In this document: one piece after another, positions 43,585 through 50,959 of the stretch
How positions within the stretch are numbered: the stretch's first letter is position 1
Layout: each line of letters starts with the position of its first letter
Assembly: GCA_002305725.1 (NCBI GenBank)
Contig: DBQM01000045.1
Location: 9,566 to 73,565 of the forward strand
Direction of reading: 5' to 3'
DNA: 64,000 nt
From: Ruminococcus sp. UBA1394
GTDB taxonomy: Bacteria; Bacillota; Clostridia; Oscillospirales; Ruminococcaceae
Translations under genes and position numbers: made by a program
The notes under the pieces: generated by a model
The model's input: the letters and a program-made list of their open reading frames with translations, nothing else
What the model was told of the DNA's origin: nothing
Databases searched by the model: none

Positions 43585-43633
43585 AGGTGCTCATTAGCAC
43601 CGCAGACAAAATCTGCAATACTGATGAACACCT
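43585..43633 (-). terminator. intrinsic terminator in the glutamate synthase operon leader
   Basis: On the minus strand a 22-nt arm (43633-43612) pairs with 43606-43585 with one mismatch and a few G-U pairs, followed by a T-rich run (TTTTTATTTTTTTG). It lies between the promoter and the first gene, which is the arrangement of a transcription attenuator. Confidence 0.85.
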
Positions 43634-43646
43634 TTGTTCTCTGTGC
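43628..43646 (-). promoter_or_regulatory. 5'-end element shared with the amt leader (candidate antiterminator)
   Basis: The minus-strand sequence GCACAGAGAACAAAGGTGT begins 5 nt after the -10 element, so it should be the very 5' end of the transcript. It matches GCACAGACAGCAAAGGTGC of the amt leader at 15 of 19 positions. GCAC can pair with GTGT or GTGC, and this pairing would disrupt the base of the following terminator stem. Confidence 0.6.
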
Positions 43647-43651
43647 TTTAT

Positions 43652-43680
43652 ATAATACACCGTTTTTTTCTGATTGTCAA
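43652..43680 (-). promoter_or_regulatory. sigma-A type promoter of the glutamate synthase operon
   Basis: On the minus strand TTGACA (43680-43675) and TATTAT (43657-43652) are 17 nt apart. Confidence 0.85.
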
Positions 43681-44044
43681 GTACTTTTCTTAAAAAAACA
43701 AAGAAAAATTTCAAAAAAACTTTTTATTCTTATTTTTTAAGGCATAAAGCTAACGAATAAAGCGCTTAAAGCACTGTTAAGTGAAAAAAATAAAGTCAGA
43801 TTAACTCGGAAAATGGGGGATTTCTGTAGGGGCGACCATTGGTCGCCCGCTGTTTGACGTTTCATGAAATTGTGATAATCGGGCGACCAATGGTCGCCCC
43901 TACTTTGCTTTATCGCTTTGTTCACGTCACGACCGGCAGTCCAATAGTCACACATACAGAAGATTTCAAAAATTTTTGCAGGGGTAATATATAGTATAAA
44001 TTTCCGTCTGTGTAAAAAACATGAAATTTTTTTGAAAAAAACTC
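43681..44044. other. intergenic region between the glutamate synthase and amt promoters
   Basis: About 360 bases without a gene, AT-rich near both promoters, with the family A repeat (43826-43903) in the middle. I see nothing else. Confidence 0.6.
43826..43903. repeat. Palindromic repeat, family A copy 4
   Basis: GTAGGGGCGACCATTGGTCG (unit 43826-43849) and the inverted CGGGCGACCAATGGTCGCCC unit (43880-43903) face each other across about 30 nt. This is the best-preserved copy: the two outer units are exact reverse complements of each other. Confidence 0.9.
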
Positions 44045-44073
44045 TTGACAAACCAGAAGCTTTGGTATATACT
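44045..44073 (+). promoter_or_regulatory. sigma-A type promoter of amt-PII
   Basis: TTGACA (44045-44050) and TATACT (44068-44073) are 17 nt apart. Transcription is expected near 44079-44081, at the start of the shared leader element. Confidence 0.85.
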
Positions 44074-44077
44074 AAAA

Positions 44078-44096
44078 GCACAGACAGCAAAGGTGC
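44078..44096 (+). promoter_or_regulatory. 5'-end element shared with the glutamate synthase leader (candidate antiterminator)
   Basis: GCACAGACAGCAAAGGTGC starts 5 nt after the -10 element. Its last bases (GGTGC) are also the first bases of the terminator stem, so a GCAC-GTGC hairpin and the terminator exclude each other. Confidence 0.6.
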
Positions 44097-44140
44097 TGAA
44101 AAAGAAATGACTTGTTTCTTTTTCAGTGCCTTTTTTATTT
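44092..44140 (+). terminator. intrinsic terminator in the amt leader
   Basis: GGTGCTGAAAAAGAAA (44092-44107) pairs with TTTCTTTTTCAGTGCC (44115-44130), one G-T pair, followed by TTTTTTATTT. It lies 42 nt before the amt start codon, so it must be read through for expression. Confidence 0.9.
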
Positions 44141-44181
44141 GCCGGCAAGCAAGTCAAAAACATTTTTGGAGGATGATTTAT

Positions 44182-45909
44182 ATGGAAGAACTATATGGCG
44201 TTTGGTTTCTGATCGGCGCTGCCCTCGTATTCTTTATGCAGTGCGGATTCGCAATGGTTGAAACAGGTTTTACCAGAGCGAAGAATGCCGGTAACATTAT
44301 TATGAAAAACCTGATGGACTTCTGTATCGGTACAGTAGTTTTCATTCTTATCGGTTTCGGACTTCTTCTTGGTGAGGACGTCGCAGGATTCCTTGGTAAG
44401 CCGGGTTTTGATATTATTACTAACTATCAGAATTTCGACTGGTCTAATTTCGTATTCAATCTTGTTTTCTGTGCAACAACTGCAACAATTGTTTCAGGTG
44501 CTATGGCAGAAAGAACAAAGTTTATTTCATACTGTATTTATTCAGCTGTTATTTCAGGTCTTATTTACCCGATTGAAGCACACTGGATCTGGGGCGGCGG
44601 CTGGCTTGCAGAATGGGGCTTCCACGATTTCGCAGGTTCATGTGCAATTCACATGGTAGGCGGTATTTCAGCCCTTATCGGTGCAAAGATCCTCGGACCT
44701 CGTATCGGCAAGTTTGATACTGACAAAAACGGCAAGGTCACAAAGGTTCACGCTATTCCGGGACACTCACTTACACTCGGTGCATTAGGCTGCTTTATCC
44801 TCTGGTTCGGCTGGTACGGATTCAACGGCGCAGCTGCTACTTCTCTCGGACAGCTTGGTTCAATTTTCGTAACAACAACAATTGCTCCGGCAGTTGCAAC
44901 ATTTGTCTGCATGATATTCACATGGCTCAAATACGGCAAGCCTGATGTTTCAATGTGTCTTAACGCATCTCTCGCAGGTCTTGTTGGTATCACAGCAGGA
45001 TGTGATGTTCTCGACGCAGGCGGCGCAGTTATCGTAGGTGTTGTATCCGGTCTGCTGGTTGTATTCGGCGTATGGCTCCTCGACCACAAGCTTCACATTG
45101 ACGACCCTGTCGGTGCTGTTGCAGTACATATGATGAACGGTATCTGGGGTACTGTTGCTGTTGGTCTGCTTGCTACAACAAGCGTTCCGGGAAATGATTC
45201 ATTCAGCGGTCTTTTCTACGGCGGCGGACTTGATCTCCTTATCAAACAGTGTACAGGTGTTGTAACAGTTGCTGCATGGACAGCAGTTACAATCACAATC
45301 ACATTCCTTGTAATCAAGGCTACTATCGGACTCAGAGCGTCCAAGGAAGAAGAAATCATCGGTCTGGACGCAACAGAGCACAACCTCCCGTCAAGCTACG
45401 CAGACTTTATGCCATCTGCTGCATCAGTTTCTGAAATCAAGTCACAGGGTGCACAGGCAGGCGTTGACACTTCAGGCGTTGTACCTGTAAGCGAGGCTGT
45501 TCCGGTATCAATTCAGACAAAGGCTACTTCAGACGGCAGTCCGAAGCTTACAAAGCTTTCAATCATCTGCAAGCCTGAAAAGCTTGAAACTCTCAAGACA
45601 GCACTTAATGCAATTGACGTAAGAGGTATCACTATTACAAATGTAATGGGTTACGGTACTCAGAGAGGTCAGAAGAAGTATTACCGTGGTGTTGAAAGCG
45701 ATGACGTTCAGCTGCTGCCAAAGGTTAAAGCTGAGGTAGTTGTTTCAGCTGTTCCTGTTGAAAAGGTTGTAAACACAGTTAAACAGGCACTTTACACAGG
45801 TAATATCGGTGACGGTAAGATCTTCATCTTTGATGTTGAGAATGTTGTCAAGGTAAGAACAGGTGAAGTTGGCTTTGATGCACTTCAGGGTGAAGATGAT
45901 ATAAAATAA
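44182..45909 (+). CDS. amt: Ammonium transporter with fused C-terminal PII (GlnB-like) domain
   Basis: A 575-aa membrane protein. Residues 1-400 are the Amt channel: FFMQCGFAMVETGFTRAKNAGNI at the N-terminus, FVFNLVFCATTATIVSGAMAERTKF, FAGSCAIHMVGGISAL, and the two pore His in IHMVG and VHMMNGIWG. After a linker (about 410-455), the last 115 residues form a PII signalling domain: KLSIICKPEKLETLKTALN, T-loop GYGTQRGQKKYYRG, LLPKVKAEVVV, GDGKIFIFDVENVVKVRTGE. The T-loop lacks the Tyr that is uridylylated in E. coli PII. The ATG at 44182 follows GGAGG by 8 nt. The domain would gate the channel in response to 2-oxoglutarate and ATP/ADP. Confidence 0.95.
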   Translation: MEELYGVWFLIGAALVFFMQCGFAMVETGFTRAKNAGNIIMKNLMDFCIGTVVFILIGFGLLLGEDVAGFLGKPGFDIITNYQNFDWSNFVFNLVFCATTATIVSGAMAERTKFISYCIYSAVISGLIYPIEAHWIWGGGWLAEWGFHDFAGSCAIHMVGGISALIGAKILGPRIGKFDTDKNGKVTKVHAIPGHSLTLGALGCFILWFGWYGFNGAAATSLGQLGSIFVTTTIAPAVATFVCMIFTWLKYGKPDVSMCLNASLAGLVGITAGCDVLDAGGAVIVGVVSGLLVVFGVWLLDHKLHIDDPVGAVAVHMMNGIWGTVAVGLLATTSVPGNDSFSGLFYGGGLDLLIKQCTGVVTVAAWTAVTITITFLVIKATIGLRASKEEEIIGLDATEHNLPSSYADFMPSAASVSEIKSQGAQAGVDTSGVVPVSEAVPVSIQTKATSDGSPKLTKLSIICKPEKLETLKTALNAIDVRGITITNVMGYGTQRGQKKYYRGVESDDVQLLPKVKAEVVVSAVPVEKVVNTVKQALYTGNIGDGKIFIFDVENVVKVRTGEVGFDALQGEDDIK

Positions 45910-45945
45910 GATAACAAGTTTACTTAAAACCCTCATATTTTTAAT

Positions 45946-45987
45946 AAAAGCTTTCCAATGTTTATTCGTTGGGAAGCTTTTATTTTT
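45946..45987 (+). terminator. intrinsic terminator after amt-PII
   Basis: Arms AAAAGCTTTCC and GGGAAGCTTTT with a 13-nt loop, followed by ATTTTTA. Confidence 0.85.
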
Positions 45988-46052
45988 ACTGGATTGTGCA
46001 TATATTATACATTTGTGCTGTATATTTGGCTGAATTGACGTAAATTAATAAA

Positions 46053-46084
46053 TTATTAATAATTTGTTCATAATTTATTAATAA
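46053..46084. promoter_or_regulatory. pair of TTATTAATAA palindromes upstream of the GH9 cellulase
   Basis: TTATTAATAA occurs at 46053-46062 and again at 46075-46084, 22 bp apart (about two helical turns), just upstream of a -10-like TATAAT at 46104-46109. They could be binding sites of a regulator; AT-richness makes chance occurrence possible. Confidence 0.4.
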
Positions 46085-46162
46085 TCTCTTACGGGAAATA
46101 TTGTATAATAAATTTGTACGTTTATTTTTTTATTTATTTGAATTTGAAAGGGAGATCATCTA

Positions 46163-48481
46163 ATGAAAAGTTCAAAACTATTGAACAGGATCAAGGCAGC
46201 GGTAACCTGCGCAACAGTAGCGGTTACAGCACTTGTTGCTCCGATGGCTGTCACAGAGGAAAAAGCTGATGCGGCAGTAAGCATAAACTTTGCCAAAGCA
46301 CTGCAGTATTCGCTTTATCTGTATGACGCAAATATGTGCGGTCCGAATGTCGGAGAAACATCACAGCTTGACTGGCGTGACGACTGTCATACCTATGATT
46401 CAAGCGTTTCAACACCTTACGGCACAATGGATTTAAGCGGCGGCTTCCATGACGCAGGCGACCATGTTAAATTCGGACTTCCAGGTGCATACTCGGCAAC
46501 AATGCTGGGCTGGAGCTACTACGAATTCAAGGACGCCTTCACTCAGACCGGACAGGCGGCTCACCTCCAGACAATCACCGATTATTTCTGTGATTATTTC
46601 AGAAGATGTACAGTTATGAGCGGTTCAACTGTTCAGGCATTCTGCTACCAGGTCGGCGACGGTGATACAGACCATGCGCAGTGGTGTTCTCCGGAAAGCC
46701 AGACTCTTGCAAGACCGGCTTACTTCGCAACATCAAGCAATCCGTGTACAGACGTTGTTGCTGAAACAGCCGCAGCCCTTGCCATGAATTACATAAACTT
46801 CGGCAATAAAGAGGATCTGACCTACGCACAGGCACTCTACAGCTTTGCAAAGTCAAACAACAAGGCAAATCATCAGTCACAGTCATACTACCAGGGTTCA
46901 TGCTATCTTGATGACCTTGCACTTGCGTCAATTCTGCTTTACAAGGCTACAAACACATCTTCATACAAAACAGACTGTGCAAACTGGATAAGCGAGTCCA
47001 ACTGGGCATACACAACAAACCAGCCTCTCTGCTGGGACAGCGTATGGCCGGCAGTAAATGCAATTTATGCTAATGAATGGAACAGAGTTTCTGCAAATAT
47101 TGATGTACTGAAAAACGGTACTACAACTCCGCAGGGATATGCTTGTCATACAAACTGGGGTTCAGCAAGATATAATACTGCTCAGCAGTTTATGGGTCTT
47201 GTTTACGATAAACACAACAACTCTTCAACGTATTCAGCATGGGCAAAGGGACAGATGGAGTATCTCTTCGGAAATAACAATGCCGGCTATTGCTATATGG
47301 TAGGCTACAGCAGCAATTCTGTTACACAGCCTCACCACAGAGCAGCTTCGGGCTATACCGATTTTCCGTCTGAAAACAGGGGAGTTCCGTATAAGCACGT
47401 TCTTGTAGGTGCGCTTGTAGGCGGACCTGACAACAGCGACAACTACTATGATGAGGCAGACAAGTATAAGTATACAGAGGTTGCAACTGACTATAACGCT
47501 GCATTTGTCGGAGCACTTGCCGGTCTTTACCTCAAATATGGTTCAGGACAGTCACCCGATCCTTCAGTACCGGGCGTTTCCGGCGGAACAGTAGACCCTC
47601 CTGCTACAACAGCACCTGTTACAACAGTAACAACAACCACAACAACTACAACTACACAGACATCAGTTACAACTGTAAAAACAACTTCAACTTCAACATC
47701 AACCTCAACATCAACATCAAAGACAACTTCAACATCAGTTTCACAGGTAAGCCCGACTTCCGGAACAAAGGTCATTACTGTAAATACAAAGCTTGATATG
47801 TCAAGTGAATCGGGTAAATTCACACAGATTAAGATTTCAGATTTTCTACCGGAGGGTGCTAAGGCTGAAAAAATTATAGTTAACTTCTCAGCAACCGGCG
47901 ATATCGGAAGCCCGTCAATGACAGGCGGTATCAGTGTTACAAGCTCAGGTAACTGGAAAGACCTTGGCGGCGGTAATATGAATATAAACGGCAGCAGCGG
48001 AACAATTGAATTTGATGTAAAGTCAATACAGGACGAGATACAGTATGACGGTGTATTCCAGATAGGCTGCTGGTGGTGTCAGACAGGTACAATTAATATT
48101 GATACTATCACCTGTATTTACAGTTCATCTTCATCACCTGCACCTGAAACAACAGCAGCAACAACAGCCGCAACTACTGTATCAACTACTGCAAAAACAA
48201 CTGCTGTTACAACAACAGTAACAAACAGCGGAAATGAAGACCCTACAGTTCCGAATGTTAATCCTACTCTTTACGGCGACGTAAATTTGGACGGCAGGGT
48301 AACCGTTTCTGATGCTGTATCGCTTAATATGTACATTCTCAATACTTCTAAAAACAAGTTAGAGGACACAGGTATCGCAAATGCAGACTGTGCCCGTGAT
48401 GGTGTTATTGATTCTGCTGACAGCGCATTATTAATGAATTACGTTGCTATGGTAATTCCACATTCAGAGCTTGGAAAATAA
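46163..48481 (+). CDS. GH9 endoglucanase with CBM-like module and dockerin (cellulosomal)
   Basis: A 772-aa secreted cellulase. Signal peptide: residues 1-38 (ATVAVTALVAPMAVTEEKADA). GH9 catalytic domain: about 40-460, with the catalytic base in FHDAGDHVKFG, HHRAASGYTDF, and the acid Glu in YTEVATDYNAAFVGALAGLY. A Thr/Ser-rich linker (about 475-530) leads to a carbohydrate-binding-like beta domain (about 535-655, KVITVNTKLDMSSESGKFTQ to GCWWCQTGTINIDTITC). After a second Thr-rich linker comes a dockerin (GDVNLDGRVTVSDAVSLNMY, then a second half CARDGVIDSADSALLMNY). The dockerin would attach it to a scaffoldin; no cohesin is in this window. Confidence 0.95.
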   Translation: MKSSKLLNRIKAAVTCATVAVTALVAPMAVTEEKADAAVSINFAKALQYSLYLYDANMCGPNVGETSQLDWRDDCHTYDSSVSTPYGTMDLSGGFHDAGDHVKFGLPGAYSATMLGWSYYEFKDAFTQTGQAAHLQTITDYFCDYFRRCTVMSGSTVQAFCYQVGDGDTDHAQWCSPESQTLARPAYFATSSNPCTDVVAETAAALAMNYINFGNKEDLTYAQALYSFAKSNNKANHQSQSYYQGSCYLDDLALASILLYKATNTSSYKTDCANWISESNWAYTTNQPLCWDSVWPAVNAIYANEWNRVSANIDVLKNGTTTPQGYACHTNWGSARYNTAQQFMGLVYDKHNNSSTYSAWAKGQMEYLFGNNNAGYCYMVGYSSNSVTQPHHRAASGYTDFPSENRGVPYKHVLVGALVGGPDNSDNYYDEADKYKYTEVATDYNAAFVGALAGLYLKYGSGQSPDPSVPGVSGGTVDPPATTAPVTTVTTTTTTTTTQTSVTTVKTTSTSTSTSTSTSKTTSTSVSQVSPTSGTKVITVNTKLDMSSESGKFTQIKISDFLPEGAKAEKIIVNFSATGDIGSPSMTGGISVTSSGNWKDLGGGNMNINGSSGTIEFDVKSIQDEIQYDGVFQIGCWWCQTGTINIDTITCIYSSSSSPAPETTAATTAATTVSTTAKTTAVTTTVTNSGNEDPTVPNVNPTLYGDVNLDGRVTVSDAVSLNMYILNTSKNKLEDTGIANADCARDGVIDSADSALLMNYVAMVIPHSELGK

Positions 48482-48489
48482 AAAACTAT

Positions 48490-48524
48490 AACAGGTCCGG
48501 AAACAATTCCGGACTTGTTTTATA
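48490..48524 (+). terminator. intrinsic terminator after the GH9 gene
   Basis: Arms ACAGGTCCGGA and TCCGGACTTGT, 6-nt loop, followed by TTTAT. Confidence 0.85.
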
Positions 48525-48605
48525 AAAATGAAACCCTGCTTTTTTGAAAATTGTATATTCTGCCTATTACAAAACTGACCGGAAATGTGGTATAATGATT
48601 GTAAT

Positions 48606-48667
48606 AAATCGTGTAGCTTAATCGGCATAAATCCAGATTTCGATTAGCTGCACGATTTTTATTTTTT
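48606..48667 (+). terminator. terminator-like hairpin in the leader of the MATE gene (possible attenuator)
   Basis: AAATCGTG-TAGCTTAATCG (48606-48624) pairs with CGATTAGCTGCACGATTT (48641-48658) with one bulge, followed by TTATTTTTT. A TATAAT at 48591-48596 places the transcript start at about 48603, so the hairpin begins at the very 5' end of the leader and must be read through to express the pump. Confidence 0.65.
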
Positions 48668-48681
48668 CTGGAGGTAATGTA

Positions 48682-50070
48682 ATGGAAATGGAAAAAGAAA
48701 AAAACGTCAGCAGAATGGCGTCTGCACCGGTGGGCAGACTTATGCTTTCAATGGGGATACCGATGATTCTGTCAATGGTTTTACAGGCGGTATACAATAT
48801 TGTTGACAGCGCATTTGTTTCAAATATGAAAGAAAACGGAGAAGAGGCAATTAATGCCCTGACACTTGCTTTTCCGTTTCAGATGCTTATGGTCGCAATT
48901 GCAATCGGAACAGGCGTAGGCGCAAATGCACTTGTTTCAAAGTCACTCGGACAGGGCGACAGGGAAAAAGCTTCAAAGTCAGCAGGAAATGCTATGTTTA
49001 TGGGAATCGTCATATATGCGGTATTTCTGCTTTTTGGTCTGTTCGGAACAAATATTTATATTTCTTCACAGACATCAAACCCGCTTATCGCAGATATGGC
49101 AAATGATTATCTGAGCCTGTGCTGTATTGTATCACCGGGAATCGTTTTCTTTGCGGTTTTTGAAAAACTGCTTCAGTCTGCAGGACATTCGGTTTATTCA
49201 ACGATTGCCCAGATAGCAGGCGCAGCAGTAAATATAGTGCTTGACCCTGTAATGATCTACGGCTGGCTTGGATTTCCGGAAATGGGTGTAAAGGGTGCTG
49301 CTGTTGCAACTGTTGCAGGACAGTGTGTTTCATTCCTTCTTGCACTTATATTCCACCTTAAAGTGAACAAGGATATCAGAAACGGTATCAGATACATGAA
49401 ACCTTCGGCAGTCATTATAAAGGAGATATATTCCATCGGACTTCCTGCTATTATTGCACAGGCGCTTATGTCCTTTATGACCTACGGACTCAACATAATC
49501 CTTGTCAGAATAGGCGAGCCAATGGTAACAGCCTACGGACTGTATTACAAGATACAGCAGTTTATTCTGTTTGCGGCGTTCGGACTGAGAGATGCTATTA
49601 CTCCGATAATATCATACAGTCATGGTATGGGAAACCGCCGGAGAATTACCGACGGAATGAAATACGGAATGCTCTATACATTAATAATCATGATAGCGGG
49701 TACTCTTGCGGCTGAGATATTGGCGTCGCCGCTGTCCTCAGTTTTCGGACTTTCCGGAGAAACTCTGGAGCTTTGCATAAGCGCTATGAGAGTTATTTCC
49801 ATAAGCTTTGTGTTTGCCGGAGCAAATATTGCTTTTCAGGGAATTTTCCAGGCACTTGGAGGCGGTATGGAGTCACTGGTCATATCAATATGTCGTCAGC
49901 TTGTTTTTATTTTCCCGTTTGTATTCCTTTTTGTTCATATTGCGGAGAAATCGCCGGAATACAACTGGCTGGTGTGGATTTCTTTCCCGGTTGCAGAAAT
50001 ACTGACCGCAGCAGTCGGCGCATTGCTGCTGAAAAGAATGTACAGGAATAAAGTTGCAGTTTTGAAATAA
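48682..50070 (+). CDS. MATE family efflux transporter
   Basis: A 462-aa protein with 12 predicted membrane helices. The N-terminal PVGRLMLSMGIPMILSMVLQAVYNIVDSAFVS and the repeated MATE pattern (VGANALVSKSLGQGDREKASKS in the first half; GLRDAITPIISYSHGMGNRRRI in the second) are typical. It exports drugs or metabolites using a Na+ or H+ gradient; the substrate is unknown. GGAGG lies 7 nt upstream. A leader terminator suggests conditional expression. Confidence 0.93.
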   Translation: MEMEKEKNVSRMASAPVGRLMLSMGIPMILSMVLQAVYNIVDSAFVSNMKENGEEAINALTLAFPFQMLMVAIAIGTGVGANALVSKSLGQGDREKASKSAGNAMFMGIVIYAVFLLFGLFGTNIYISSQTSNPLIADMANDYLSLCCIVSPGIVFFAVFEKLLQSAGHSVYSTIAQIAGAAVNIVLDPVMIYGWLGFPEMGVKGAAVATVAGQCVSFLLALIFHLKVNKDIRNGIRYMKPSAVIIKEIYSIGLPAIIAQALMSFMTYGLNIILVRIGEPMVTAYGLYYKIQQFILFAAFGLRDAITPIISYSHGMGNRRRITDGMKYGMLYTLIIMIAGTLAAEILASPLSSVFGLSGETLELCISAMRVISISFVFAGANIAFQGIFQALGGGMESLVISICRQLVFIFPFVFLFVHIAEKSPEYNWLVWISFPVAEILTAAVGALLLKRMYRNKVAVLK

Positions 50071-50114
50071 ATTTATAATAACGCCGTCTGACAGGCGGCA
50101 GAATGGAGTTTTTT

Positions 50115-50711
50115 ATGAGTATCAATATTATAACAATAAGCCGTGAATACGGCAGCGGCGGAAGACTTATCGGCAAGACTGTCGCAGAAAAGCTGGGCTG
50201 GAAATTTCTTGACAGGGAAATAATTGAAACTGCGGCAAGGGAAAGCGGTCTTTCAGAAAAGTTTATTGAGCAAAGCGGGGAGTATGCGTCTGCAACAACA
50301 AGCCTGCTGTTTAATCTGTCTGTGGGAAACAATCCCGACGGCGGAATGATGTCACTCTATAATGAAGTGTTTAATGTGCAGAGGGAGATAATCTGTAAGG
50401 CGGCTGACGAGGGACGATGCGTAATTGTAGGCAGATGTGCTGACTACATACTTCGTGAGAGAGATGACTGCATGAATGTTTTTATTCATGCCTCAACTGA
50501 AAAGCGTGCAAACAGAATAGTTGCCATTTACGGAGATGACTCAAAGAATCCGGAAAAGCGCCTTAAAGAAATGGACAAGAAAAGACGTGTTTACTGCCGC
50601 AACTTCACCGGACAGGAATGGGGAGAAACACATAACTATCAGCTTTGTATTGACAGCGGATTTTATGGTATTGAAAAGAGCGCTGATATTATCGCTGAAA
50701 CGGTGAAGTAA
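50115..50711 (+). CDS. Cytidylate kinase-like protein (Cytidylate_kin2 family)
   Basis: A 198-aa protein: the N-terminal INIITISREYGSGGRLIGKTVAEKLGWKFLDREII contains the P-loop-like nucleotide site of the family. ICKAADEGRCVIVGRCADYIL and FIHASTEKRANRI follow. Family members resemble CMP kinase, but their substrates are mostly unproven. The ATG at 50115 is favoured by TGGAG 6 nt upstream; an in-frame ATG at 50103 lies before it. It follows the MATE gene by 44 nt and may be co-transcribed. Confidence 0.88.
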   Translation: MSINIITISREYGSGGRLIGKTVAEKLGWKFLDREIIETAARESGLSEKFIEQSGEYASATTSLLFNLSVGNNPDGGMMSLYNEVFNVQREIICKAADEGRCVIVGRCADYILRERDDCMNVFIHASTEKRANRIVAIYGDDSKNPEKRLKEMDKKRRVYCRNFTGQEWGETHNYQLCIDSGFYGIEKSADIIAETVK

Positions 50712-50726
50712 GAGTTATACAAAAAA

Positions 50727-50768
50727 TAAGCAGCCGCAGATTTTTTTAACTACGGCTGTTTTTATTGC
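50727..50768 (+). terminator. intrinsic terminator after the cytidylate kinase-like gene
   Basis: Arms CAGCCG and CGGCTG (with extra pairs GCAG/CTAC region) and a T-rich tail (TTTTTATT). Confidence 0.65.
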
Positions 50769-50855
50769 AGAAAAATTATTATTCCTGCAACATTTTTGTG
50801 TTTTCAGTCGTCTAATATACGAGCGCTTTAAAAATGATGCATCATTCTTATTTAT

Positions 50856-50934
50856 ATAGATGAGGCAAGAAAACCTTGCCGAAATCTATTCGCCATATTT
50901 TGCGGTTGTCACCTCTGGTGACGGGCAAAATGGC
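50856..50934 (+). ncRNA. structured leader RNA upstream of the FemX-like gene
   Basis: Two adjacent stem-loops: ATAGAT-GGCAAG / CTTGCC-ATCTAT (50856-50889), and GCCAT-TTTTGC / GCAAAATGGC enclosing GTCACC-TCT-GGTGAC (50892-50934). The second stem ends about 25 nt before the start codon. No T run follows, so control of translation would be more likely than termination. I do not recognise it as a known riboswitch class or T-box. Confidence 0.5.
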
Positions 50935-50959
50935 ACTATAAATAAAAAGGATGATAATG

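Noticed and set aside
43524..43631. N-terminal extension of the amidotransferase gene
   Set aside because: The frame is open through the leader, but this DNA is the terminator hairpin and shared element; the ribosome site AAGGAGG and the conserved protein start fit 43523.
44045..44130. Classical ANTAR double-hairpin target in the amt leader
   Set aside because: The first possible hairpin would overlap the promoter, so two hairpins with hexaloops do not fit between the predicted start site and the terminator. It stays possible only if transcription starts further upstream.
44032..44181. N-terminal extension of the ammonium transporter
   Set aside because: It would translate the promoter, terminator and T run; the Amt family start and GGAGG fit 44182.
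47527..47823. 98-aa Val/Asp-rich frame opposite the cellulase linker
   Set aside because: It is the reverse complement of the Thr-codon linker (ACA/ACT runs) and has no independent support.
50856..50934. T-box or tRNA-like gene before femX
   Set aside because: No AGGGTGGNACCGCG T-box bulge, no specifier arrangement and no cloverleaf; the two stems do not form a tRNA.
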